In this document: piece after piece, positions 32,396-43,282 of the stretch
How the letters are laid out: each line of letters opens with the position of its first letter
Position numbering within the stretch: position 1 is the stretch's first letter
DNA from: Trissonchulus latispiculum
Taxonomy: Eukaryota > Nematoda > Enoplea > Enoplida > Ironidae
NCBI GenBank assembly: GCA_030248195.1
Contig: JASAND010028360.1
Span: forward strand, 60,741-124,740
Length of the DNA: 64,000 bases
Reading direction: 5' to 3'
Translations under genes and position numbers: made by a program
The notes under the pieces: generated by a model
Database searches by the model: none
Seen by the model: the letters and a program-made list of their open reading frames with translations, nothing else
What the model was told of the DNA's origin: nothing

Positions 32396-35300
32396 TACTT
32401 TAGAGATAATAAGGGCTATGCGCCACACCGGTTCCTTGCCCACGGACACTTAACAGAATTGTGTGTTTGGATGGTACATTCACACAGATAAATTTACACA
32501 CAGTACCCATTCAGGAGCTGTGGTTGAATGTGCGGAACAATACGGCGTTACAGGGGAACGGAGGACATTAGCTGAACAATAGCGACGATACGATAACTAT
32601 TTATGGCATTTGTTGTGTCCTATACAATCTACAGGTAGTGTCTTAAACAATCTACAGTATCTTAGAACGAGTAGCTTTCATTTGATTGTGGGCACATTTT
32701 TTATGGGCAAGTGAAACGGCCGCCAAAATTTTATTAGGAATTTGAATTTAGCATTTGGAATTTAAACTTCAGTTTGGAAATTCTATTTAGACTGAAATTT
32801 TGAAGACGGCTAGGTTTTTGTGTAATGGTAAAAGATTTGATATCTATTTTATGGTATACTTTTAACAGCAATTTTAAGTCAATGTTTTAAGTGTTCTGGA
32901 AAGGTTATAAAAAACAAAGAACTAAGGTGTACTCGATGCTCTTCCTCAAGGTTGACAAAGGTTAAGCATTAAGGATTTGATGATTTACGACAACTCTTCG
33001 AGCTTCAGCTGATGCCTCTGCATTTTTGTGTGCAAAACTTAAACTGAAGTATACCTGGACCCTGAGACACAATTCTTCTTTAATAATAATTGGATAGCGC
33101 GACCGAAAAAGAATTATTTTAACGGCTTATTAAAAAATTTGATATTTCATAGTCATATTTTAGTGTTTTGTGTCTATTGTTTAAGGTACGCTTTGATAGA
33201 AAATAGCGTTTTTTCTACAGTTATGTTTATGTCTCCTAATAATATCAAATCAAAATCTGTGTAAAATAAAAACTTAACAGCCTGATTTCATTTATTGCAC
33301 ATACTATCTTTATTTCGCTGAAGGCGAAATAGTTGTAAATGGGTGAGCCCACCTTTGAACTGAAAATTGTCTTGTGCTTAAAACAGTGCGTATGTTTAGC
33401 ACGTAAACCTAGCTGCTCCATTTTTAGATAGAAGGGAACCTTGGTTAAAAGTGTTAAAAAATTAAAGACGAAGAAAAACGGTTGTAGAATCAACCGGTTC
33501 TCTTCCTAATCTTATCTAGTCTAATATTATCTAACCCCTTCAACTTTCACAGGGGGCCCAAAAATATTTTTCCATCTTGAGTAAAGTTATTACGTTGTCC
33601 CCTCCCCTTGACAAGAATTCAGAACAACGGAATGTTTGCCAATTATGTAAATGAGGCTGCCTTAAGGTGGTGGTATCCTTCTGTGCAGTGCTTTTGTGGT
33701 GGTTTTTTGAAACGCTATAACAGTCTCAATTTTAGGAGTTGAAAAGAGCTTTACACATCGTTTTAAAACTTATAATCTGTACAGTCACATGAGTTTACGA
33801 AACTAGGAAAATTAGCAAGAAAATAGCAAAAAATATCCGACACGCTGGCATCTGACAGGAATATAGACCAAAAATTTTTGAACATAGATTTCTCACTTGT
33901 ATAATATACATTCGAAATTAAACAAGTAACCCCTAAAAGGGGTGATGTTTCGCCCCAGGTGAATTCCTCTCAACGAAATAGCAACAAGAGATTTTCGGTG
34001 CAGAACTACACTACAAATGGGCCGGTAATAACAATATGCAAGGCTTTTGAACTAAATTGTGAACCTGATTGAACTGGAAAGCTGAAGTCCGCTGCCTATG
34101 TAATATTCTGTTGTACAGGTTAGAAGTTTGGATAGACGAATTTCATCGACTTGCCTCATTTCCAGTACTACAGTTAATACATGTTAACCATGTGTATGTC
34201 GGAGCGAAAACGCAAATTTGACGTATTTGAAAATTTCGCCAACGAAAACGCACATTTGTGTTTTCGCCAACGAAAACAAACAAGAAGACCCCTAAAAGGG
34301 GAAAGGTTCTGCGTTAGAGCATAAAAAATGCAAAATACCATTGTAACTGTAATGCTTATCCGAGATGTAATGTTTTGTATCCCAGATTAATTTTCACCGA
34401 AGATGAAGTAAATTTTGACTTCTGACATGACAATCAGCTAAAGTTGGAGAAACAGGAATAATTATTGTACCTATGAATAGCACTACTTCCAACGAGTAAA
34501 CGTGTCCTTAAACAGTGTTATTCTGTGTCGTAAACTCGACAAACCTAATCAACCGTTTGGAAAATCTACCAAAATTTATTTTTCCAGCAACCTCTCCCAC
34601 TTGGCGTAACCGTTTAAGGACAGCAATGAAGTTTAAAATTTATGAACATGCTTTTGCTTGATCGTGAGGTTAAACTGATTAATTACCATAGCAATTAGAA
34701 TGCCCATTATCTTTATCTACCGTAGTCAATGTGTTGCGGTAGGACCAACGGACTGCAGATACTACCTCTAGAAATTCCTAGTAAATAGTTTGGGAGAAAT
34801 AAATATGCTAGAATTAAGAAAGCTTTCCGTAGTATAGCAACTAGTCAGACAAGCGACTATGGGACTCTGTTCTCAGCTCTTAGAAACCTAATTTGCATAA
34901 ATGGCGGCACCTGCTAAAACATTGCTTCCAAATTCGACATTGAAAAAGGGGGGCTTTGAAACTATCAGATTAAAGATTCTGTGCGGGGGATTATAAAAAA
35001 ATTAAACCAAATGAGTGTTATAGTAGCCTCAATGCTATGAGCACTGAATAAAATCTAAAAATAATATAGCAATTGCCAAAAAGCAGTCCCTTCTAAAAAG
35101 AGGAGTTACTAGCTGGTTTGCCCCCTCCGGTTAAAAAAACAACACAACACTATACTAGACCAATGCTGAATATAGGGCAAACTTGAGCTGAGAATCCCTC
35201 TACAGTGCTAATAATATCTATTCTCCGTGTAAATAGTTCTGCCTCCAGGCAGAACAAAAATGATTCTCACTCTAAGGCTTCAACTAACTGTAAGTGTAGT

Positions 35301-35578
35301 AGAGTGCACGTCAACATGCATATGTGGAAACGTTCACTGTGCAGAGTACGTTTGCATGTTGATGTATGTGCAATGCACGTAACTGTAATAACATGCACAC
35401 GGACACGTTCCTAATTAGAAAGGCACAACCTCCAATTTAACACCTCATTATAGTATAGGGTTGGTAGGGATTGTTGTATGGTATTGAATTCCATGTTGTT
35501 TTCAAGTTTTGAGCTTTTGCTTGAGTTAAATCACAAAAATTCACAAGAAATTTCATTGCATATAAATTTCTGCATTCC
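32396..35578. other. Long stretch without recognisable genes
   Basis: AT-rich. It contains two short palindromic motifs ACCCCTAAAAGGGG (about 33931 and 34289), a form also seen at 38100. No exon chain could be built. Confidence 0.5.
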
Positions 35579-36280
35579 ATGATTATTATGGAATTGAAAC
35601 ATAATAAAGTTGGTCACCCAGGATACCGTGCGGTGATCACACGCGTCATGGAAAGCTACCACAACGTCCCATACTCTTTGGTGGAAGATTATGTGAAAAA
35701 GTGTCCAATTTGCGCCACCCGCAGATCAATGCCTAAACCTGTTGCTGCCAAGCCTATCACCAGCAAAGGAGTTATGGAAAGGATCCAAGCCGGCTGTATT
35801 GATATGACGTCAAATCCGAATGGTGACGTTAAATAAATTTTGCAATTGAAAGATAATTTTTCTAAGTTTGTATGGGCCTTTCCCCTCGAACGAATGGATT
35901 GTGCTAGTGTTTCCAAGGCGGTACGAGAAGTTTTTCTTCAATTTGGACCCTGCCGAATTCTACAATGTGACAATGGCGGAGAATTTTGTGGCCAAGCCAT
36001 CACTGATATGCTTCGAAACTTCGAATTTCGCTGCGTCAAGCTTGTCCACTCCCGACCAAGACACCCCCAGAGCAATGGTCTTATCGAGAGGGCCAATCAG
36101 ACGTTGGAAGGCCGGATCGGTTCCTGGATTCAGGAAAATTGAAGTCCCCGGGGCTGGGTCCATTCTCTTCCTCGCTTGATTTTTGAAATCAATACCACAT
36201 TTTCACGGGTTGTAGGAACGAGCCCTTTCAAGATAATGTTTGGACGTATTCCTCCAGACAGATTTGGAAGTTTGCGGTGA
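35579..36280 (+). pseudogene. Ty3/gypsy-type integrase remnant (KRBA2/SCAND3-like)
   Basis: A single frame with two nonsense codons (TAA at 35834, TGA at 36140). The N-terminal zinc module has His residues in KHNKVGHPGY and Cys in KKCPICATR. The integrase core has Asp in GCIDMTS, Asp in LQCDNGGEF and Glu in NGLIERANQ, each in the usual DDE spacing and context, including the HSRPRHPQS block. A downstream NTTFSRVVGTSPFKIMFGR segment is typical of these proteins. No reverse transcriptase or gag is nearby. The frame then shifts and is interrupted by an inserted element at 36300. It would have catalysed DNA integration and is now dead. Confidence 0.85.
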
Positions 36281-36299
36281 TGGCGCTGATGATGTAGAT

Positions 36300-36781
36300 C
36301 ATACATTAACATAGGGTCGGGTCCTGGGGGGGGGCTTGTCCCCAAAAAATTTTGAGGGGGCTTGTACCTTGAACAAAAATTTTCAGGGGGGCTTGTACCT
36401 CAAGAAAAAATTTGTAAAATTTTTCGAAAAATTAACGCTAATTTTATTAAAATTAGCAATTTTTTGTCAAAATTTGGAAAAAATCTTCAATTTTTAAAAA
36501 AATTTTAAAATTTTGCCCAATTTTCCCGAAAAATTAACCATTTTAGCTAAAAAAATTCCGGCGAAGCCGGAAATTTTTTGAAATTTTACTGTAAAAACTA
36601 ATTTTTTCCGGCTGTTTTTGGTTACCCCTTGGCCATTTTTTCGTTACCCCTTGGCCATTTTTTCGTTACCCCTTGGCCATTTTTTCGTTACCCCTTGTCC
36701 CCGACGGCGATAGGGCTTGTACCTTGTCCGGGTTGGGGGGGGCTTGGACCCCCCCCAGACCCCCCCCCCGCGTTAACCTAT
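36300..36781. mobile_element. Poly-G element inserted in the integrase remnant, 9-bp duplication
   Basis: Flanked by GATGTAGAT on both sides (36291-36299 and 36782-36790). The left part begins catacattaacatagg followed by a G run. The right end is a C run followed by gcgttaacctat. The interior includes AT-rich DNA and four copies of a 22-bp unit (TTACCCCTTGGCC…) at about 36621-36700. A matching right end alone lies at 44318-44349. Confidence 0.7.
36620..36700 (+). repeat. 22-bp tandem repeat, about four units
   Basis: Units start TTACCCCTTGGCC and end in a T run plus 'cg'. The last unit diverges at 'ttgtcc'. Confidence 0.85.
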
Positions 36782-36819
36782 GATGTAGATGATGATGATG
36801 ATGATGATGATGATAATGA

Positions 36820-37278
36820 TCGTGGCACGGACAGACGGCAGGACAACGGAATCCTGATAATATTTCTCCAATTGCTGGCCAATCTGAAGAAAATGTTGCT
36901 GCTGCCGGATTGATCCAGCTCGCTTCTCTGGTTCCTTATCTGCTTCTCACTGATTCACCCCCACAGTTAATTGCTTTCGCATATAGAAAGGAGCAGGTAC
37001 AATCAGGTCATGGATCCTTATTGAAAGCAACCGAAGCATGCTTTGAGATCGTTGAAATGCTTTGTTCAAATCCACCTCAAATTGGGCCTTTTAATGAAGA
37101 AATGGCCACGGGAACATTTGTATCATGGGAAAAAGGCCTGAGCACATATCAACTGGGATCGTCCTTTGAAGAGGTGAAATCGAGGAGCCAATCATTCCTC
37201 CAGTACCTTCGTGATCGAGGCAGTCAACGCCTTAAATATGAATCGAAACGCAAAGATAAAGACATTCGTCGACGATGA
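36820..37278 (+). CDS. Unrecognised open frame downstream of the integrase remnant
   Basis: An open frame of about 152 codons to a TGA. The clearest part (from 36910) includes KATEACFEIVEMLCSNPPQ and ends with a basic tail (RLKYESKRKDKDIRRR). It has good amphipathic composition and is probably real coding sequence or its remnant. It might be the C-terminal part of the polyprotein containing the integrase, with the (GAT)n stretch as linker, or a separate gene. No domain recognised. Confidence 0.4.
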   Translation, partial: SWHGQTAGQRNPDNISPIAGQSEENVAAAGLIQLASLVPYLLLTDSPPQLIAFAYRKEQVQSGHGSLLKATEACFEIVEMLCSNPPQIGPFNEEMATGTFVSWEKGLSTYQLGSSFEEVKSRSQSFLQYLRDRGSQRLKYESKRKDKDIRRR

Positions 37279-38460
37279 CAACCTAAAATATCAGCAAGGT
37301 TACACAAAAATGTAAAAGAAGTTTCCATTTCGTTTAATTATATACTCTTCAGAAGTTCCTGCTTCCAAATACCTTCTGGAGGATACGGTATAAATGCTGT
37401 TAACTGTATAGACTAATCTAAATGTGGCCACTCCTTATTACAGTCAATTGCTATGTTCAACAGCAAATCTAATGGATTTTGATTTACTGGCAAATACTGG
37501 CTTCTACTTTAATGGCAAATGGCAGTGTAACGGCAGCATTTAATTTACGAAAAAGGATAAATGTTTTTACCTAAGCAGTTCCTCTCAAGGGGCCAGTAAC
37601 AAAAAGGGGAAAAGGACTGGAAACGAACTATGCAAAAAGGTATAAACAGCGGAGACTCAGAGACTCGCATCAAAACAACCAATAAAAATGAAGTAAGACC
37701 ACTTTAGAGCGGAGCTTAAAAAGGCATTGAAAGCATTTTCCAAAAATTGTCGATATAAAGTCGGTAGGTATATACATACTTCTCTTCTAGTCCTCAGTTG
37801 CGTTTTGTTAACTATGCTACAACAGCACATATTCTTAAAATTTGTGGTTCCCTCTTGGGGCCATTTCAAGAAAGGGTAGAGTAAAGTTGAAACGAACTCG
37901 ATCCTTTTCATGAAAGAGAAGAAGGAAACACTAGCTTGAGTGGCGTTAAAACGAGTTAAAACAGTTAATTTTAACTCTGTGTACTCTACTCTACCCTTTC
38001 ACGAAAATCCCCTAGTTCTGTGTTAACGTTTAGGGCTAATTTATACTTGTTGTGTTTAATGTTGATGAATAACATTTTCAAACTATTTTAAACAAGTTAC
38101 CCCTCAAAAGGGGAATAAATACCGCCGTAGTGTTTGAAATTTATGTGTTCAATTAATGCTCCGGGAAGTTTGATGCCTAAAAACCTTCAGGTCAGTTAAG
38201 GAATTCGTGAATTAGATTTTGGTTTTAGAAATTTCCGCACTAGTGTAGGAAGTAGAAATCTGAAAATCTAAAACCAAAATTTTCAGAAACACGGTAGAGT
38301 GAATGAAACTAACGTACTTACTCTAAAAATAAATTTGTTGCATAGTTACCTTTCGGCCGGGTTTCATTTAGAAATGGCGGAATGTTAAAAACTTTGGAGG
38401 GAAAACGTTACACCACCACGCGCCGCGGCCAGAAAAATTAGGATCTAGAGGTGATACTCC
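37279..38460. other. Gene-free stretch
   Basis: AT-rich. It contains another ACCCC…AAAAGGGG palindrome near 38100. No supportable gene. Confidence 0.45.
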
Positions 38461-38462
38461 GA

Positions 38463-38925
38463 GAACAGGCCGTCTGACCGCTGACAAGCCGGCCGTTGTC
38501 AAGCTAGCCAGTCAAATGTGATGCTGTTGACCGGCCAGTGATAGTTTCTGCAGCTTATCGCCTTAAACTTGCTAAAATCTGCCTTAAAAACTATCAAAAA
38601 TCTTAGAAACGACGCGGCGCGGCCAGAAAAATTAAGATTCAGCCAAATTTGGGAAATTTTATTTTTTCGTGTTTTCAACCCCTCTACAGCAGCCCGAAAA
38701 ATCGCAAAAGATAAAATCCCAAACATAGTCTATGGTACCTAGTAGTGTCGTGCAACGACCCTGTCTAGACCGGCTGGCCGGTGGCCGCCGGCCGAGAACA
38801 GGCCGGCCGGCCGGTGACAAGACGGCCGGTCAAATGTGAAGCTGCTGACGGGCCAGTGACAGTTTCTGCAGCTTATCGTCTTAAACTTGCTAAAATCTGC
38901 CTTGAAAACTATCAAAAATCTTAAT
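38463..38925 (+). repeat. Pair of direct repeats, about 130 bp each
   Basis: Bases 38475-38605 and 38810-38925 share 'ggccagtgayagtttctgca', 'gcttatcg' and the Leu-like 'cttaaacttgctaaaatctg' block. Both are preceded by 'ccggccg' runs. Confidence 0.75.
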
Positions 38926-40402
38926 TTCTGTTAGCATTTAAAATAACCTGCGAAAAGTGGCACCGGCCAGCCAGCCGGTCGGCGTCGCGGGCTGGGGCGG
39001 CCAGCCCACGAAACATTGGACTGATGAACAACACTAGTACCTGCGTTATGAGCGCAAAATATTTCGCCAATATCTTTTTCGACAGTCGGCTATGGAGGGC
39101 CAAACTTGCCATAACAGCTGTTTTGGCTCAAAATCGACGATTTTCGGACTTTAAACGGCCATATCTCAAAAGTGGGTCTGGGATTTTGCTAATTTTTGGC
39201 ATGGACATTGGTACCATATAGATAAATAATATTTATGAAAATTGCGTGGTACTAAGGAAGAATAAGGTTGCTAGGTCCAAAATGTGGAAATGCGCCTACT
39301 GAGTTCGAAGGCTCAAGCGAAGGTGTGATCGCTGCAAACGGCCAAATCTGAATGCTAGAAAGCTCAAATATACAGGGATAGGTGCCCCATCTGTGGTCCC
39401 TTCCTGGTTAAAATTTGAGCTGTCTGAGTTACTCTATCGGGTTGAACTCAATTTTGATAAGTGAAGTCACACGGCGACGTTGGGGGCAGAGTCGAAAATC
39501 ACTAATTTTGCTATAACTCGTTGACTATACGAAGTTGAGCTCAAATATTTGCAGGTTTTCCTTTTATGCTGGTTTGCTACAAGTTCTGAAAGTTTGAGAA
39601 AAAAAATCGATTTTTGAAGGTTGTCCGGAAGTACAGGCTGTGTTGTTGAATGTATCAGAAATCGACTTTTTGCAATTGCACAACTTTTACAAATTAATTA
39701 ATCACCGCAACATGACAAACAAGTGTAAATGTTGATGTAGGTGTCGGGACTAAATACACAAGATTTATAACACAACTCCATTGAAGTAAGTTGATGTAAG
39801 TTTTGTCTTTGTTCCTTCAGTTTTAGGAGATCTGCAATTTACGGGGGGGTCGACTTTTGTGCATATTAGTCATAGCACTTTAGTACATATTAACGACGAC
39901 AAGAAATCACTATTTATGAGGTGTGCGCCTCCCGGAGTAGAGCATTTTGCAGTAATCCTTCAATTTAGTAAGGTGTGCGCCGTGAGTAGAGCATTTCTGT
40001 CAACTGCGAAAAATTGTAAGGTGTGCGGCCTAACCGAATATATATCACCGGATCTAAATATTTTGACATTCGGATTTTGAAATAATTTTACTGGATACTA
40101 TCTGATTTTTACTTCCAAAATTGGAAAATTTTGTAAAAAAAGGTAACCAAAAGTTTACACAACAAATGCAATACTGTACAAAATTTAGACCCCGGTAGTA
40201 CAAAACCGGGGTCTCACGACAGGGACGAAGACCCTGACCATCCTTGAATATAATTTATGGAGCTATACAATTAATTAAAATTAAACACAGACAGATGGAA
40301 CTATGCCCCTTGCATAGGCAATCTTTTCTTCTGCGGAGCTTTTGATTGCGGTCTGGACACAGGATGCATGGAACTCGGTCTGGACAGCTTGGACTGAATT
40401 CT
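38926..40402. other. Gene-free stretch with one short hairpin
   Basis: Contains a perfect short hairpin, gaccccggt … accggggtc (about 40189-40214). Open frames here show no features. Confidence 0.4.
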
Positions 40403-40753
40403 TCATTTGGGCAATTCGGAAGATTTGCGTTTCTTGGCAGGAGGTGTTATGGTGTAGTCTTCTTCCTCATCACTCTCTTCGTCGTCATCGCCATCATCAT
40501 CTACTTCGTCGTCATCGTCTTCATCAGCTGTAGCGGGTTGTACCTGCTTCAGGACAATTCCACACCAAATCTTCTTTGGATTCTTACTGCTGTACATTTT
40601 TACCTCAGTTCCCGGAGTCAGGTCTGAGTCAAGAAATTTCTTCGTAAAATATGAGCCAATCATAATCTCTTTAATATAGCTGCGATCAACACTTTGCTCC
40701 CTATTAGTACACTGCGGATCGATGCTGGTATATCGCACCGAATAGACGCTCAT
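40403..40753 (-). CDS. Small protein with acidic tail, function unknown
   Basis: A 116-residue minus-strand frame from an ATG at 40753. The N-terminal 65 residues look folded (for example SYFTKKFLDSDLTPGTEVKM, then KKIWCGIVL). They are followed by a long Asp/Glu run and a basic end (PPAKKRKSSELPK). Acidic runs followed by an NLS-like KKRK are common in nuclear and chromatin proteins. The frame is open upstream of the ATG, so an upstream exon is possible. No family recognised. Confidence 0.45.
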   Translation of the reverse strand: MSVYSVRYTSIDPQCTNREQSVDRSYIKEIMIGSYFTKKFLDSDLTPGTEVKMYSSKNPKKIWCGIVLKQVQPATADEDDDDEVDDDGDDDEESDEEEDYTITPPAKKRKSSELPK

Positions 40754-41164
40754 TATGAATAATGGTATTTCGCTAAAACGTAAAGCACAGAATAATAGCA
40801 GACCTCGTACAAAATGTTTCACTTTAGGTTACTCTCAGCCAAAAAATAATGGTAAAAGTGTTAATCGGGGGAGGGGGGCATTTCACACAAGCTTAAGAAC
40901 GACGACTTAAGATTTCAAAATTTTGTAAATTTATGGCGATTAGTTTAGTGTTTGACACTGGACCAAAACGCCGATGATTCAGCCGGCCGGCCTGAACTAC
41001 GGACCGGCACGGTTTACATTTTCTAGGTTGGCAGGCAGAATCGGCCCTCACCACCCTTTGCTTTGAAATTCTATTTCAGGAACAAAACAATATATTTCTG
41101 TTCCTTCTGCTCATTAGGTTCATAAGTTAATATAAAACCTATTCATTCAGCAACAGCAGCAAAT

Positions 41165-41345
41165 GCGATAACCGAAGAGATGAGCAGATTTTTGGCTAGG
41201 GGTGCCCCGCCCTGATAGAAAATTTCCCTCGGTCCGACCTGACCTATTCTGCAAAATGTTTCGGCCCTACCTGGAGCCTTTGGTAAAATGTTTCGGTCCA
41301 GACCGCGCTGTAAACCGACATTCGGCCAAGCAAGCCAAAAGCCAA
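41165..41345 (+). repeat. Possible relative of the GC-rich repeat at 2546-2760
   Basis: Spaced 'aaaatgtttcgg' units with C/G-rich linkers, and the same 'gagatgagca' opening as at 2632. It is diverged. Confidence 0.45.
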
Positions 41346-42279
41346 TTTCCGCAATCTTACTAACAATATTTCAAAAGCTTCAATATAACACGGAAACTTT
41401 AAATTAAACAATGAAATGTAAAGTGTGTTTAAATGAGAGAGTGAGTGGAGTGAGTGAGTTTGAAATGCAAAATGAGTTATATATAATTCTAATTTATAGT
41501 TTATAGTTTATAGCTAGTTTTAGGGCTTTCACAACACTACCTTAAAGTAGATCCGGCCCGTTCCCGTTCGACAAAGTCTTTCTTTAGAGCCAGGAAATAG
41601 GTTTACTAAAAGCAGTGCTTATGGTTGAATTAGCTTAGTGTTTCTGGTATTAATGGATTTGGCGTCGCAACGACGCAAAATAACGAAGTTTACTTTTGAC
41701 CTGAATAGCTGTTTTCTAATCTGATTCTGCCATCCAGTCTACGAGTCTTTGAGACGGTCAGTTTAGGTTCTTGATAAATTCTCCTTATATGTTTATTTTT
41801 AATCCGCTTTAATTAACAATCTAATTTAATCTTTAATTTATAGTTGCTGCACCAGCTTTACTTCTTTGTTTTTTAAAATTTATAAAAATATAATTTTTAT
41901 ATAATTTAATTATATAATTTTTAGAGTATATACAGCTTTGTGGTTTCGCATTATTTCAAAAGACCACACCATAAAAAACAACGACACTGAGTCGGTCTAA
42001 CAATGCATACGTAGAGCCGGTACAGCAATTATTGGGTCGGATTAAAAATATATATGTAAGAAGAATTTAGCAAGAACCTAAACTTAAACTATAAACTTTG
42101 GTAGAAAGGTTTATTTCAGTCCCACTTCAATTGTACAGTTAGTGATCTTGAGATTGATTCGGATTATTGAAAACATGTCCCTAATGTTAAAAGTGGCCTT
42201 TTGCGGTCGCGTTCGTGATCCTGAAAGTGATCCCGATTTTAGACCTTTAGTTCTGGTCCTAGGGAGTGATCCTGAGGGT

Positions 42280-42425
42280 AAACCTGAAAAGAGGTCCTGG
42301 TCCTGGTCCTGGTCCTTAAGGTGGTCCTGGTTTTAGACCCCTAGTCCTGGGCCTGAAAGTGGTCCTGAGGGTGGTCCTGGTTTTGAACGCTTGGACGTGG
42401 TCCTGGTCCTGGTCCTGCTTTTAGA
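42280..42425 (+). repeat. GGTCCT-rich tandem repeat
   Basis: Hexamer-like 'ggtcct' runs at 42293-42330 and 42395-42420, with longer units 'gtggtcctgagggtggtcct'. It adjoins the palindrome at 42429. Confidence 0.75.
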
Positions 42426-42428
42426 CCC

Positions 42429-43282
42429 CACCGAAATTTTCCACCCGGAAAAATTTGAAGATTTCACCGTTCCGCTGTAATTAAATTTTTAACAGCAATT
42501 TTCACCTTTCCAGCTAATTTCTAATTTAATTGTTGTCCAACGTTATTAACAACAATTTTACGGAATTAGGCCGTAGCTACTTTTTAAGAGAGTTTGCGAA
42601 GGCGATCAAAAAATGAGAATTTTAATTTATCTCTGAGAAACAGAGATAAATTAAAACTGAACTAATTGAAGTTAAACTTTTGTCGCCAAATTTTCAAGGA
42701 TTTATTAGGTCTTTTACTTAACTTTCAATCATTATATTGACCAATTTTTGATCTTTTAAAATCTAAAATTTAAAATTAAAAGATAAAAATTGATTCATTT
42801 AGTGATTGAAAGTTTAGTACAATAAAGAACTAATTAATCCTTGAAATTTCGGGCACAAAAGAATTAGTTCACAAAAGAACTTCTACTAGGTCAACTTTGA
42901 TTTTTCTGTTTCTCAATTTTTTTATTGCCTTCGCAGATTTTCTGAAATCTGAACATCAAATAATTGCAAGGGGGGACGACAAAAATACACAGATATAAAC
43001 ACACTATTGATCAAATGCAGCCATTAAGTCTTTCTCAATGAAAACTTCAGTAACTGTGCCTGCTAAACAAATATTGTTACAGCTCTTAAAATGGAGCTGG
43101 GGCCATGTCCTTATGAATAATTTCATAAAATTATTGTTAATAACGTTAAAGACAACGATTAAAATTCGATTCAGTTGATAAGACAATATTCGGAAAAAGA
43201 TATGAGTTGGAAAGGTGAAAATTGCTGTTAAAAATTTAATTACAGCGGAGCGGTGAAAACTTTTCCCCGGACAAATTTCACC
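42429..43282. mobile_element. About 855-bp imperfect palindrome (foldback element)
   Basis: The outer left arm 'agcaattttcacctttcca' pairs with 'ggaaaggtgaaaattgct'. The middle block 'tgcgaaggc…' pairs with 'gccttcgca'. The inner arms meet near 42780 (aactttcaatca / tgattgaaagtt). It is non-coding and has no clear target duplication. Confidence 0.75.
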
